NCBI RefSeq assembly: GCF_016859285.1
Contig: NC_053418.1
Span: 8,703,001 to 8,767,000, forward strand
Reading direction: 5' to 3'
DNA length: 64,000 bases
From: Xiphias gladius
Taxonomy: Eukaryota; Chordata; Actinopteri; Istiophoriformes; Xiphiidae
The position numbers were made by a program, and so were the translations under genes. Below the pieces are notes generated by a model. That model did not search any database. It had not been told where the DNA came from and was given only the letters and a program-made list of their open reading frames with translations. Below, piece after piece: positions 37,520 to 54,298 of this stretch. Each line of letters starts with the position of its first letter. The stretch's first letter is position 1.

Positions 37520-40500
37520 ATGGAAGATTTCTGGGCCGGGGCCCTCTGGGTGCTGAGGGTTTGGCTGTACCTCGTCGTCAGCCTCATCATGATCCCGGCC
37601 ATGTTCGGCTTCTCACTGGGCGTCTCCGAGACCTACATGACCATCCTGGTCAAAACCTTGGAGGTACCGTGATTCGGATTCCTCTCACAGATGTGCACGC
37701 TTTGAGCCAGGCAAATGTTGTGCTTCTCGTCCACGAACGTCTCCTGTCTGTCCTCCTCCACAGTGGGCCACTCTGAAGATGCAGAAGGCGAACGCAGATG
37801 AACGAACACTGAAAGCCTCTGCATCTAATGGTGACTAGAAAAATTACGTCTGGAAGGATGTTCAAAGTAGACAGATAGCTAGAGAAAGAGACCGATAGAT
37901 TTTTAGTTTCTAAACTAAATATATAAGGGTTCTTCTAAAGAGATACGTTGTCATATCCTTTATTGTGAAAGATGGGGTGTTTAGTGACAGTTGAGCTGCA
38001 ATATCGGATTTCATAAGAAACTTTATTACAAGTCTGGGCGGGCATGTTGCAATGATATTGCCTACATTTTAAAGGGTGTTTGTTTTACATGTAGAGTGAA
38101 GAAAACTTTTTTTTTTCTCTGCAGACAGAAAAATGCTAACAGGACGCTTTCCCTCTGACCTTATATAGAAGGTTTACATGGTTTTATTCTTCAACCATAG
38201 GATTTCCTGTCCTGCACCAGGCAGCGTCTGCCTGTAACCCTGACTCGGTTAACTTGAGCAATTTTTTTTTTTTTTTATGATCGGCAACAAGGCAATGTTG
38301 CTATGTCTATCTCACCATACACAATTACACAACTTTTTATCAGTCACTAAGCTGCACAGGCTGGTATCTCCTTCTGTAGCGTGCAAATAAGTCTGACATG
38401 TCAGCAAAATTTGGTCTCTGCAAAGTTCAAAGTATGTCAGTTTTTCATTTTTAAATGTGGAGGATAATTACAGGAAGAGAAAGTGCCTCATAGAAGAGAT
38501 AAGGCAGACACTGTTCAGAAAAATTTGGACCGAATACTGAACGCAGAGTTTGTTACTCCAGGTTTTGGACTTTGCCTGCTCAGTTATCAGATAAAGTGGA
38601 GTCCAAGCTGAGGCCAACTCTCAATTGTTCTGAGAACAATTAGGCTGATAGTGTTAGATCCATGGCCTTGCAGCCTTCATTACTTAAGACTGCTCCCTGA
38701 ACAGCTCAGCTCCTGTGTTATGGTTATGTATTTCAGGTCAGAATTAAAAAAGCCATGTTTTAGATGAGCTGTTGGTACATTTCGTTGGTTCTTGGAAAGT
38801 CTCTGCTCTGATGAGAACTTCTAACGAAGCATCTCATCTGGTCTCTTATCAGTGCCACTATTTTGTGTAGAGATTTTGCAGATGAGCCTGCTTGTAATAC
38901 CATATGACACTTGTAGACTTAGATGACTCAGAGTTCCTGTCCTTCGAAGAAACACATCCCTGCATTCCTGAATGAACTTTGATTTTTTTTCTTCTGTTTA
39001 CCCAAACCATTTTGCCTTCTAACACTTCTGAAATTGCAAGGCTTACTTATTTTCCAGTTTGCTTAGGAGATAATGATTCATATCAGATGGTTGAGTTTGA
39101 GTCTGTTACTGCTGTGTGTGTGTGTGTGTGTGTGTGTGTATCAGGTCTCATCCTGAGGGAAGATGGCTCTATGGAGAAAGAGTTAGAGGAACTTAGACGA
39201 AGTCGCCCCAAGCCACCAGTGGGTGGTGATTTTACACTCAGTGACTGTTTTTATTTCACCCGGAGAGGAATTGAGAGCATTGTAGAGGATGAGGTACGTC
39301 TTCACTTTAGCAAGAACACATTTTTTGAAAAAAAGGTTTTTTTATGTTAATGGTAATAAATGATTTTGTTATGTGATCTGGTTTTAGATTTCAGACTTAG
39401 TGTGTTCATTTTCTAAATTTAGGTGACCCAGCGGTTCACCTCAGAGGAGCTGGTGTCCTGGAACTTACTCACTCGCACCAACAACGATTTCCAGTACATC
39501 AGTCTGAGGTTGACACTGGTTTATAGCCTCGGCATCTTTGTGAGATACTGCATTCTCGCCCCGCTCAGGTACACGAGCTGTCTGGAAAAAATTAGAAGCA
39601 ATGTCAAAGGTTGAGCTTAACTTACACTTTGTCCTGGTAAAAAAAAAAAAAATGTTATGTTTGAGCTGAGATTGAGGCATATTGAAAAATGAAGAAGTTA
39701 ACGTCATGAAAATATCATAAAAATGCGAAAATGAAATCTGTTAAATATACAGCTGGCAAAAGTTTGCCAGCCACTTACAATAACTGGTGCGCCAAAAATG
39801 ATTGGCTCTGCCCAGTGAGTTTAATTAATTTCAGTGAATAATGTTGCTGCACTTAAAGCACGCCTCTAATTATTTGCCGTCAGTTCTCGTCATCATTTTT
39901 TGAATTCAGTCAAACCAGATTTCAGTTCTGTTTGGCTTACAAAACTTCGGATTCCACAGACCTCTGACCTTTTTCATTTTTGTCTGACTATGCAGGTATT
40001 TTCTTATATGTACAAGTTTTTATTTTTTCTGTTTGAAAATGAAAACCTGAATGTGTTACCCTCACCAGGATAACACTGGCCTGCATTGGCCTGAGCTGGT
40101 TGGTTATAGGAACATCGGCAGTTGGGTTACTTCCAAATTCAAGGTGACCACAAAATACAGCTAGTCCAAAAATAATCATTTTAATGTACCTCACATTTTT
40201 TTACAACCACTGTCAAGCTGTCTCCCTCTTCAATCATGCTTGTTTGCTTATCGCGATTTTTAGGATTAAGTCTTGGCTCAGTGAATGGGTCCATGTCATG
40301 TGCTACAGAATCTGTGCTCGAGGACTCTCTGCTGCTATCTGCTATCACAACAGGTGGGTACGCCCTCTCACTAAGCACCTTTCTAACAAAAATGGGGAAT
40401 AAGTTTATCATCTGATTCTGGCTTTGTGTCTTCTCTTCACAACCACAGAGAAAATAAACCCAAAAAAGGAGGGATCTGTGTTGCCAATCACACCTCCCCT

Positions 40501-42547
40501 ATCGACATTGTGATTCTCTGCAACGATGGGTGTTATGCTATGGTACGGGAGACACTTTTTTTACTGTAACATTTCTATACTGATGGGTAATTTTTTTCAT
40601 GCTGAGTCATGACGTGCCACCGTTATTGTCCAACTGTGTTTATCAGGTGGGTCAGGTCCATGGAGGGTTGATGGGAGTTGTTCAGAGAGCCATGGTGAGG
40701 TCCTGTCCTCACGTCTGGTTTGAAAGAGCAGAGATGAAAGATCGCCACCTAGTGACCAAAAGGTCAGTTTTACACGCCTTCAGCACACCTCGTCGGGCTT
40801 GTCAGTGCCTATGTCTCCCGCCTCTATTTTCTCTCTGTGGCTGCGCTGGTACTAAGAGAGGTCGGCATTTTCCTGGGAGTAAAGTCCCATAGAGATTCTG
40901 TACCTCTTATTACCCTAACAAAAACAGATGTGTTTTGCAAAACTTGCTACTGAACGGCTCAATACTCATACACCTTGGATTCCCCTATCTCATGATATCA
41001 CATCTTTACCCAGACTCTCGCTCCAGATGTTTCATGCATTGTCCCAAACGTGAAAAAACACTCTTCAAAGGTGTGACATGTAGATATTTATACGGTCAGG
41101 ACATGGTTTCCATTGCCTCTTTGTGTTGCCCCCAGGTTGAAGGATCATGTGAATGACAAGACAAAGCTTCCCATATTGATATTTCCAGAGGGTAAGTGTG
41201 ACCATGTAGCGAGACAGAGTTACTTTATCCACACCAGTCTGATGTTTGTCTCTGTATCATCAAAGGTAAGACTCAGCGAGTCAATGCCCGATGGCAGTCT
41301 GGCCCCGGAGCAGTGACAAATGAGCACCTGTTTTATGTGGGTTTGGACAGAGCTCACACAACTCTGTCTCCTTTAATATCCTGATGTCTGGTTTCTACAG
41401 GAACCTGCGTCAACAACACATCTGTCATGATGTTTAAGAAGGGAAGTTTCGAAATTGGAGCAACAATATATCCAGTAGCCATTAAGGTAATTCGGTCCTA
41501 TCTGTCATACAAGCCCCATTTCTCATTCAGATTTTTTTTTTCTAGCGTTCTGACTCATACATTTCACTGCTCTTCTGTGTATGTTTTGAATTTTTCTTAG
41601 TATGACCCAAAGTTTGGAGATGCTTTCTGGAACAGTTCCAAGTACAGCATGGTCAATTACCTGCTGAGGATGATGACCAGCTGGGCCCTTGTCTGTAATG
41701 TCTGGTACTTGCCAGCCATGCATCAACAGGTGTGTCTGACACGTCCCGAAGCAAGTGAGCACATGCTTGCATCGACCCACGTGTACAGCCGGCAGCGGCC
41801 ACCCCCAGCCCTCCACATATGTACACACAGAGACACACGTCTGACTGAGTTTGTTGTTTATTTAAAAATGGCAGGAGGGGGAAGATGCTGTCCAGTTTGC
41901 CAACAGAGTGAAGTCGGCCATCGCTCACCAGGGAGGGCTGGTAGATCTACAGTGGTAAGATTCGACCTCGTCTCTTTTTTTAAATTTATTGAGGCATTTT
42001 CAAAGATATGATGTTTGTTTTTTTTCGGTCTGGTGAATTTTTTTTTTCTTCTCTGACACAGACTAAGCCTCTTTCCAGATTAAGCTGACTTTTAAATGAA
42101 GTATCTCCTCTCACAATTCGGTTTAGTCCGGGGTCAAGGCTTAATCTGTGACAGAGAAATTGACCCACTCTCTTCTGACACACGAGTAATTGTACCATTA
42201 TACCACAGCTGGTGGGAGAATGCCTTTTATTAAGTTAGATTTTGAGTTTCCAACAGAAGGGTGATGTTTTTAAACCACAAAGGAACAGGGAGTCCTTTAC
42301 CATGGAATTCGCCAAAAAATACTCGCTTTTTTCGCATCAAAGTGAAGTACTGACATTGATCAATACAGTCTATTGCATGTGGTTGAACGGTCAGCACCAC
42401 TCTCAGTTCGTCCTGTCTCCACCTGGCTGCTTCTGCAGGGACGGAGGCCTGAAGAGGGCAAAGGTGAAGGAGACGTTTAAAGAGCAGCAGCAGAAGAAGT
42501 ATAGCAACATGGTGGTGGGAGACGACAGCAGCAGCAACAGTGACTGA
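37520..42547 (+). CDS. gpat3: Glycerol-3-phosphate acyltransferase 3, 13 coding exons
   Basis: ER membrane enzyme that acylates glycerol-3-phosphate to lysophosphatidic acid, the first step of triacylglycerol synthesis. Exons: 37520-37663, 37764-37830, 39145-39293, 39423-39568, 40069-40143, 40264-40353, 40449-40542, 40647-40762, 41136-41191, 41401-41486, 41601-41729, 41875-41954, 42439-42547; 446 aa (human GPAT3 434). It has an N-terminal membrane segment at about 10-33 and two further hydrophobic segments at about 150-195. Acyltransferase motif I is NHTSPID (His238, Asp243), and FPEGT lies at 310-314. The highly conserved stretches VGQVHGGLMG, MMFKKGSFEIG and SSKYSMVNYLLRMMTSWA are present, and the end DGGLKRAKVKETFKE matches GPAT3. 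The first exon (FGFSLGVSETYM, ILVKTLEWAT) favours GPAT3 over GPAT4, which has a longer, different N-terminus. The exon-3 acceptor follows a TG repeat. The gene is divergent from adamts12 and convergent with the next gene. Confidence 0.94.
39113..39139. repeat. (TG)n repeat at the gpat3 exon-3 acceptor
   Basis: The repeat ends 5 bases before the exon begins at 39145 and takes the place of a normal polypyrimidine tract. Only TATCAG separates it from the exon. Confidence 0.95.
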
Positions 42548-43008
42548 GAACCCCCACCCAGCACGATGGACAAACCCCTTGCCCTGTTTTTGTAGGATTT
42601 ACATTAGAAGCAGGCCTCTCTCCTCTAGCATGTTCTTATTAGCTGGACCCGGTATGGAATAGAGTACTGCCAAGTGGACTTAAATGAACACTGTGAAAAC
42701 TTTGGTACAGCTAAAAGGAGGAGAGTCTCAGTGATTCATAGAAAACACAAGTGCAATATTGACTCTTGTGAGGAACAGATTAACTGTGAAAAGGGAAAGC
42801 TCTTTGATTTTGTTGCTGCTTAAGATATCTACTGTAATGATTGAATATTAATACTGAGGGGGAAAAAAAAGCTCTGAATGAAATGTGTGAGTGAGGACAA
42901 GCCACTGGTTAGACAGGCTGGTTCATGAATGTTCACTCTACTCTCACTGTCAGTTGAATCATTCATGGGCTGCTCATTGTTGCTGTTTTTTTTTTTTTTT
43001 TTTTTTTA

Positions 43009-43014
43009 AATAAA
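43009..43014 (+). other. Candidate gpat3 polyadenylation signal
   Basis: AATAAA about 460 bases after the gpat3 stop, directly following a poly-T run. Confidence 0.5.
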
Positions 43015-43469
43015 TTTTAGTTTACAAATTGAAAACCCATGGTGTGATTATGCAACCTGGAGGTCTTTGTAGTTCTAACATAACATGAGTATTTAGTGTA
43101 TATATAACAGATACAAAAATAATGAAATAATTATGATTTAAGCATTTAAATATGGGCTTTGTGTATTTAGATCTTGCAGTGTTACACTGAAAAATAATCA
43201 ACACTGATAAGCACCTATGTGACATAGTTTTCAGTTGAAAGACAACCTGTTCAAACAGCCTTACAACTTTAAATTACACACTGATAGACATTTATCTTAG
43301 GATTATGAAAATCATGTAAAAAGAAAGCTTCTTGCACAGTGTTTTTTGTAACCTTTGACCCCCTCACGCTTTTTTCATAGAAGCCCAAAGGTAAAGCATA
43401 GACACAAGAGACACAAGGGTTTGGCACTTAAATATTAAATGATAGCGTTGTGTGTGAAAGCCCAGTTCA

Positions 43470-44808
43470 TCAAATGTCCACATGAGATGTGATGGCCCTA
43501 AAGGAGAACACACAGCCGAGACTTTTTGGAGATCTCTCCACTGGGCGGTTTTCCTGAAGCATGACCCTCACTGCCTCCATTTTTCGATGGGCTCCCCTCT
43601 TTGGCCCCTTAAACAAATTAAATAAGAATTAGTTTGAAGTCCACTCACTGTAACTGCTTGAATGTTGACACAATCCCGATATTTCTTTTGTTTTGAATCG
43701 TCAGCGGTCTCACCATCGTTTTCATGATTACTCAGATCTGTGTTGTCCTGCACGCCCTGTGTAAAAAAAAAAACAAAAAAACAAACATCCGTTAATCCCA
43801 CGAATAACAGTCACAGTGCCACATTGTGCGTGAGAACCTTTAAACCGTTCAATCATGAGCCCCTACTTGATGACAGAACTTACCTGCAATATGTTGCTTT
43901 TGTTTTTCTCGCTCTGTTTGAGTTCATGATATCTGTAAACATCATCAACAGTGAAAAGAAGTTTACATGTGATTGCCAGGAAACTCAGCTGTGTCCAACT
44001 TACTTACAGTAATGTGTGTTGGACAACAGCCAGTGTGTCACAGCTCTCTTTAAAATGTGACTTCCTGTCTCTTCCTTTTTATTGACCCCGCTCAGGAGAA
44101 ACAAATGGTACGGTGGAATATTTATGAGCCAGATTAGTGCCTCACATCTGTGTCTCCCCATTCACAGGTCAGATGACAAACAGGTCGCTGTTGGTTCACT
44201 CAGGCAGTGTTTAGATAAAGCAGCTTTTATCTCTTAGCAATAAAACCCAACAAAACTGCTCTGTAACATCTGTGGTTTTACCTCAATTAATACAATGGTA
44301 TCTACATTCAGAACAGCCCACACTGTGTTTTGTTTCTTGTAGGCCATGATTTTAAATTTAGCTAATTAGCTGTGTTAGTTTTCATCATTTACGCGTAGAA
44401 ATAATTTAATCAGCTGCCGGAAATGGGGGAATGAATATGTCTCTAGGACAACATCAGCCTGCACTGGCACCAGCTGGTTGGTCATAATAACATCTGCAAT
44501 CGGACCAAGGAAAGTGGTGACTGCCAGGAAAATAAAAACCATTCCACACAAAAACACTGTGCATTGTAACGAAAATCTTCGACATTACTGTCCGTTTTCC
44601 GTTGCGTCAAACCTCGGGAATCAATAACCTTTCTCAAAGTACAGCTAAATGTCGGTACACACATTCAGTAATCTACCCACCGCTGCAGATAGGAGTCACG
44701 GTTCCTGTTGGCAGGTTTCGGCTTCCTCTTCAGTCCATATGGTGTCCATGTTCTGCTTGTATCTACTCCTACATCCACCCTGCCTGCAGCTCCAGATGCA
44801 ACAGGCAT
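43470..44808 (-). CDS. Unrecognised small basic protein, 4 coding exons
   Basis: I do not recognise this protein. Four exons join in phase: 44681-44808 (from the first ATG in frame), 43884-43932, 43649-43756 and 43470-43607, giving 140 aa and ending VDI-stop. Each junction has GT and AG ends. The composition is coding-like and polar: an N-terminal block with TPYGLKRKPKPANRNRDSY, a middle with RYHELKQSEKNKSNILQ, an acidic patch HENDGETADDSKQKK, then RGAHRKMEAVRVMLQENRP. No signal peptide, membrane segment or known domain is visible. The true start may lie upstream: the first exon can extend to its acceptor at 44822, and an ATG in good context at 45017 opens a 54-codon frame, but no clean in-phase donor joins them. 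It converges with gpat3 and lies just downstream of myl7. Confidence 0.6.
44445..44503 (+). pseudogene. Decayed copy of gpat3 exon 5
   Basis: These 59 bases match gpat3 exon 5 and its acceptor (40067-40125) at 46 positions, about 78 percent. The reading frame is traceable: SWLVIITSAIG against SWLVIGTSAVG. Weaker similarity extends into both flanking intron sequences, so it looks like duplicated genomic DNA and not a processed copy. It lies 4.4 kb downstream on the same strand, inside the first intron of the small minus-strand gene. No other gpat3 exon was seen around it. Confidence 0.6.
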
Positions 44809-44822
44809 CCCAGCCAGCAGAA

Positions 44823-45627
44823 CTGCAGATTTCAGAGATCAGAAATAAACACTCAGTCATTTGGACGCAACTCTGCTGTTGCAATTGTGCTGAAGGAGGA
44901 GCTTGCCTTGCAGAATGTCGCACACTCCTTGTCTTCTAGTTGTTGACTGGCTGTTTGCTGTGTGAGCAGGAAACTGTTGGCTGGGGAGTTTATGGAGATG
45001 TTTGTTGTTGTATCCATGGCAACAGTGTCCCAAAAGAAGGGAACAGCAGGGAAGCCGCTGTAAATGTGATGGATCCACTGACATCTTCTTTACCTTACTC
45101 TACTTTACTTTGCCGTAAAATATTTAGAAATAGTCTTTAATGCTTTTACGAGCAACGTGATGAAAATCTTGTATCGGAAAACTTTTTACCGACCAGTAAA
45201 AGCAGCCTTTGAGCTCGCATTTTTGAGTTCATCCACTTGGTCCTGAAAGGGTTTCATCATGGTTGTCCTCACTCTCAATATGCAAAGAAAGAAAAATTCC
45301 ACTATGGTAAGAACTACCACTATAACAATTATTTGTTAGATGATCCACCAAAATTTTAGTTAACCCGTAATTCTCTCCTGTCTCTTGTAATTTTGTGTAG
45401 TATGTGGTCACATATTTCTAGACTTGAGTTAAACTTGTCATTATTATTATTATTATTATTTTTAAATAATCAAGGATAGGACTTTAGCAGACATTTATTT
45501 GGTGACCTTGTCAGTGCTTGATGTTCAGATTTCTCTTTCAGCATCACAGCAGGTAGAAGGAGTTTTCAGTGTTATTCCACATGCAGCGTTGCTTAACAAA
45601 ATGAGAATTTGTAATCAACAAAGAAGC
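44823..45627. other. Interval between the small gene and myl7
   Basis: Contains a minus-strand open frame at 44853-45017 beginning in a good start context (GCCATGG), which could be an upstream exon of the small gene, and a short ATT trinucleotide run near 45440-45462. Otherwise AT-rich without visible function. Confidence 0.4.
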
Positions 45628-45633
45628 TTTATT
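45628..45633 (-). other. Candidate myl7 polyadenylation signal
   Basis: AATAAA on the minus strand about 212 bases past the myl7 stop, a good distance for a compact muscle gene. Confidence 0.6.
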
Positions 45634-45844
45634 CGCATAGCATGAAAAACAAATGAGCCAATTTTTAATACCAACGGAAGTACAGTATTTATAACCTTTG
45701 AACATTTGAGTTTAAATGAATCAGGTATTCCAACATTATTCCATCAAACATTGATGCTTCTGAATGATAAGAAGCCAATGTAAAAACAGTCATCAGCATG
45801 TTCAGATAACCTCTATGACCTGACAACAAGGATAATGGTCCTTG

Positions 45845-47802
45845 TTAGGATTCTTCCTTCTCATCTCCATGTGTGATGGTGTAGCAGAGGGACTTGTAGT
45901 CGATGTTACCAGTTGGGTCAATGGGAGCGAGAGCAAAGGCCTGATCCACCTAGAGGTTTATGAAGTGACAGTTTGCCTGGTGAAAATTATTATCTTAAGC
46001 AATACTTTGAAAGTTTCTCACTGAAAAAATAGAAAACACAAACCTCTTCTGCTGTGAATTTATCAGCTTGGTTCATCAGTAAACGCCTAAACCTGGACAA
46101 ACAAAACATAAAAAGTGTAAACGGAGAGATAAATAAGATACTCTAAAGTTACGGCTAATACGGAAAATATGAATAACATGAAAGTTACTTGATAAAATTT
46201 ATCTTACTCATCTTTATTAACAAAGCCTGTCCCATTGGGATCAAAAAGTTTGAAGGCAGCAAGTATAGTGTCTTCAGGATCAGTACCTGGAGGAAAACAA
46301 AACATCATCGAACATCAAATGAAATTCTGTCACAAAAAAATCCAAAGATTTGTTTGGACATGTGTGAATAGCTCTCACCATTGAGCTTCTCCCCAAAAAG
46401 TGTCAGGAACACAGTGAAGTTGATGGGGCCCTTCCCCTCATGCAACATCTCATCCAACTCCTCATCTTTGACATTAAGCTTCCCTGGTACACAAACACAC
46501 ACACACACAAACATACACACGTGAATGCACACACAACAAAAGTTTAAACTAATATACAGTATCAAACGCAATGCGAACAGCAGGTTACATCAGTAGTACC
46601 CTTTTATTTTTTGGCATACGTATATTAATAGATTGAAAACACAGAGAGTTAAAGGTGAAGAAAATACCTAGCTGGGCATAGGTCTCCTTCAAGTCTTGTT
46701 TTTTGATAACACCGTCTCTGTCTTGGTCAATGCAGCCAAAAGCCTGTAGGACAGAGCACAAGCACAAGTTTTCACAAGTGCAGACAGGCTGATGATCATC
46801 CATTAAAATGATAGTGAGGAATACTGAAAAGCAGGTATTTTACCCTGCACAGCTCCCAACAATTATTTCTTCACTAACCAGGTGTAATAATGTTGATTGA
46901 ATTGCACTTAAGGCTTTTTTTCCCCTTGCTCTTTAAAGGGTGCTTCAGAATTTTATTTTGTGCATCTCCAAGGAAGCTGTACTTTATTCATTATTGAATA
47001 ATCCAAGTTAGAAATTCTTGCACTGATCTCTTATAGGACCTGTTGCGCACAGAGCTGCTCCATAAAAAATATCCAAAGGTTATTATGGTAAGTTGAATAC
47101 TGATGATTTTTTTTCCTGAATATTGTAGTATTTTCATTGTTTTTGGTTGAAATGAACAAAATGAAGGTTGTGCAAAAAGGAATGCCCACTTTAGAGAATG
47201 AAGCTCAAAATCCTTAGACATTTTTAATTTGTCTTACATGACATAAAACTCTTTGCGATGGGGATACACTTTTAATATATGCAGTTTGTTTAAAAGGACA
47301 CTACAATCTTTCTGATAGAGATTAAAAGAGAGGTAGAAAGAAGGTAAATTGCCTTAATTTTTTCCTTCCCTTGCATGAATCTGAAAATCAAAAATCACAG
47401 GTTCCCACACAAATTTCCTCCAAGAAAAGCTTTGCAAGGGGCTGTGTCAAGGCAGGACAGTACAGTACTGTACCTCCTTGAACTCCTGTATCTGGGACTG
47501 CTCGAACATAGAGAAGACATTGGAGCAAGACTTCTGTCCTCCCCTCTGTCTCTTATTGGATGCCTTCTTACTTGCCTGAGAAGATGAACACAAACTCATT
47601 CAGTTAACAACACACTGAGGTTTTTACTGCACGCACGCACATCAGTCACAAGTATATAAAACAACTGCTTTTACCATTGCAAAATGATTTGTTTAAATAC
47701 ACAACAACATGACAGGACTCTTAAATTGTCTGATAGGTGTTCTTTTTAAATCATCACTAACTGAAAATATCAAAAGACTGAAAATGCTGACTGACTTACC
47801 AT
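45845..47802 (-). CDS. myl7: Atrial/cardiac myosin regulatory light chain 7, 7 coding exons
   Basis: Sarcomeric regulatory light chain that binds the myosin lever arm in heart muscle (zebrafish cmlc2). Coding exons: 47800-47802 (only the ATG), 47474-47575, 46668-46743, 46379-46483, 46208-46286, 46044-46092, 45845-45949; 172 aa. The basic N-terminus [14 protein letters not shown] is followed by the phosphorylatable serine in SCSNVFSMF (Ser19). EF-hand 1 is intact, [12 protein letters not shown] at 41-52, as needed for divalent ion binding. [21 protein letters not shown] and the C-terminus [20 protein letters not shown] identify MYL7 rather than MYL2. Neighbouring gck matches the human 7p13 order. 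A TATA-like box and possible GATA and CArG-like sites lie just upstream. Confidence 0.95.
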
Positions 47803-47853
47803 GTCTGAATGATCGTATGTGGACTCCCAGCTTAGGTGTGATTCTGGGGTGGG

Positions 47854-47938
47854 TTTTATGTATGGCCCATCTTATCTTCTGCCCTCCTATAATAGCCTGT
47901 GGTGGGCAGCACAGTCCCTTACATGGCCATGGCTGCTC
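47854..47938 (-). promoter_or_regulatory. Candidate myl7 proximal promoter
   Basis: Reading on the minus strand: CATAAAA at 47854-47860, about 52 bases upstream of the start codon; AGATAAGA, a perfect GATA-factor site, near 47870-47877; CTATTATAGG near 47887-47896; and CCTTACATGG at 47917-47926, one base off a CArG box. GATA and SRF/MEF2-type sites are typical of heart genes. The grouping is an inference from motifs only. Confidence 0.4.
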
Positions 47939-49451
47939 TCTGTGTGCCACTAAAGGGAGCTGATAAGAGGTGAAGCAGCCAGGATTCCTCAGGGCTGGAA
48001 ATTGGAGATATGAGGAGCAGAAAGGGAGCGCTGACGTTTGACAATCACTCACCCAAACAAAGTTACTCTACAAAGGTCAAATCGAGCTCTAAAAGTAAAT
48101 TTAATGTATGTTTTATGCGCACTTCTATTAAGACTTCAGTAACAGCACTGTGTGATGAAACACAGCAGACCTTAAGCCTGAAAATATAGTAACTTGCTGC
48201 AGCAAATGAGATAAGTTGAGCTCAGGGGTCTTCCAGGGACTGAGAAAAGATTGTGGACTAAATTATTTTTCGTAGTTCACTGGTGCACTTTTCTGAGGAT
48301 TTTCCGTTTTTTTATTTCATACCCATCTCATTTTTAAAAACTTAAAATGTTGTTAACAAATAAAACCAGCCTAAAACATAAAGCAACTGGTATATTATCT
48401 AGGACCAGGGGGAAATAAGTAGGAATAACATTTTTCTTGAAACTTCTCTTGACTTTGGACAGCTTAAATCTTTCCCTGTGAAAACTAGATCAAAAATTTC
48501 CCCCTCAGTGAATTACTGGTGAGAACAGGGTTATGACAGCCTTATTTACATTCTATGGGAAGCCCCCACGCCCAATGTGTCAATTAGAGATGAGCCTGAT
48601 AACAGACGGCAAAATGGCTGTTGTTACAGTTGTGGACCTGCACTTTTTCCATATACCGACTAATGGTACAATTTACCAAAATCACATCCTGTACACAGAA
48701 TCCCTATTTCCCAGCAGCACCCTCATTACATGAACAGGAACACTGAGATTGACAATGATTTCATTCTATTTTCAGATCATTTATCCCAATAATCTACTGT
48801 CTACCTGCAAGGGGACTACAGATGGAAATTAGCTGGTTGATAAGTCTGGTACACTCATCTTTTCGGTCCGTATGAGAGTAATGTTGTTTTGTACATGGTC
48901 CCTGGCAAATAAATGGAATAAACTAAGCTAAACTACATGTAAAGATGACAAGGATGTCTATGGGTTATATTTGCATTTGCAGAATGATTTATAAATAGTT
49001 GTTCTGGATCCATTTTCTACTGTGTTATTGTAACAAAAGCACAAAACCTTGCATAATAATCATTGCATGAAAAGCAAAGAATAAAGATATTATATTCAGG
49101 TTTGGTAGCTTTGACTTCATTAGTGTAACATTAATAGGACTATTACACCATCTTCTTCAGTTTTGTCATTGTGTTAATGGTGTATACTTGGAGGTCCTTA
49201 CATTAGTATTGTGTTGATGTGTTTTAATGACACTTTTTCTCAAACCTGGACGTTTTGTTATGAGACGCCCCATTAGTTGACACTGAGGTGACAGTAAGTC
49301 ACAGCTTCGAGATTCGTTTACAGGTTCACATAGCTCAAAAACCATTTGCTAATCCAGCTGTGGCATCAAATCTCTGTAATATTTGGCACTTGAAAAAAAA
49401 AAAAACAATAACATAAGTTTAAAGTATAGCTGTTAAGTTTAATTAAGCAAT
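47939..49451. other. Interval between myl7 and gck
   Basis: No coding exon seen. It should contain distal myl7 regulatory DNA and ends at the candidate gck polyadenylation signal. A retroposon-like tail is noted at 48880-48935. Confidence 0.5.
48880..48935 (+). repeat. Possible LINE 3' tail fragment
   Basis: TTTTGTACATGGTCCCTGGC followed by AAATAAATGGAATAAA resembles the tail of fish non-LTR retroposons, where a GTACATGGTCCCTG-like string precedes AAATAAA repeats. The body upstream is not recognisable. Confidence 0.3.
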
Positions 49452-49457
49452 TTTATT
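49452..49457 (-). other. Candidate gck polyadenylation signal
   Basis: AATAAA on the minus strand about 655 bases beyond the gck stop. Confidence 0.4.
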
Positions 49458-50110
49458 TACAGTTAAGCTTATTCACATCCAAAGCAGAATTCATCATGCA
49501 CATATGAAAAACTACAACCAACCAGCTAACACACAGTCGTAAACATAAAATTAAATATACTATACCAAAGAAGTATGGCATTGTTCACAAACAGGAATTA
49601 CTTCACAACAAAGCAATGAACTTGATGTAGTCATAGTTTATAATAGCATTTACAAAAAGAATACTTGTGTTGCACATCTGCCAGTTTGCACTGGTATTAT
49701 AATACACTATCATCAATAATACATCAGCCATTTTTGAAATGGACCAGTCCATACCAAAACACTATCAACAGGCAGTGATACACAGGGAGCATGTATTTTA
49801 AATTAGCTTTCTTGGCGCCTAATGTTTTGGGTGCAACTGTAAACCAATTCTTAAAGTTGAGAAACACTGAAATTGCTACAAGTTGGTCCAGTACTACCAA
49901 ATACAGTCTATAATACAAATTGTTTGCTGCTTTCTTGTCTGTACATCCTCCAGCCACGAGTGTCCAGTTCACTGACACACATCCCTCGGAGCCTGGAAAT
50001 GGCCAGAGCTGCACGTCTGCAGATGACACGTCATCAGTGTTCTCAGGTCAGAGTTCCGGCTTACTTCACCACTGTGTCCTGCAGGGAGACAGCCCGGTGC
50101 ACACCTCCCT

Positions 50111-54298
<4,188 letters not shown>

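Noticed and set aside
37520-42547. GPAT4 as the identity of the acyltransferase
   Set aside because: First-exon sequence and N-terminal length match GPAT3; GPAT4 begins with a longer unrelated segment.
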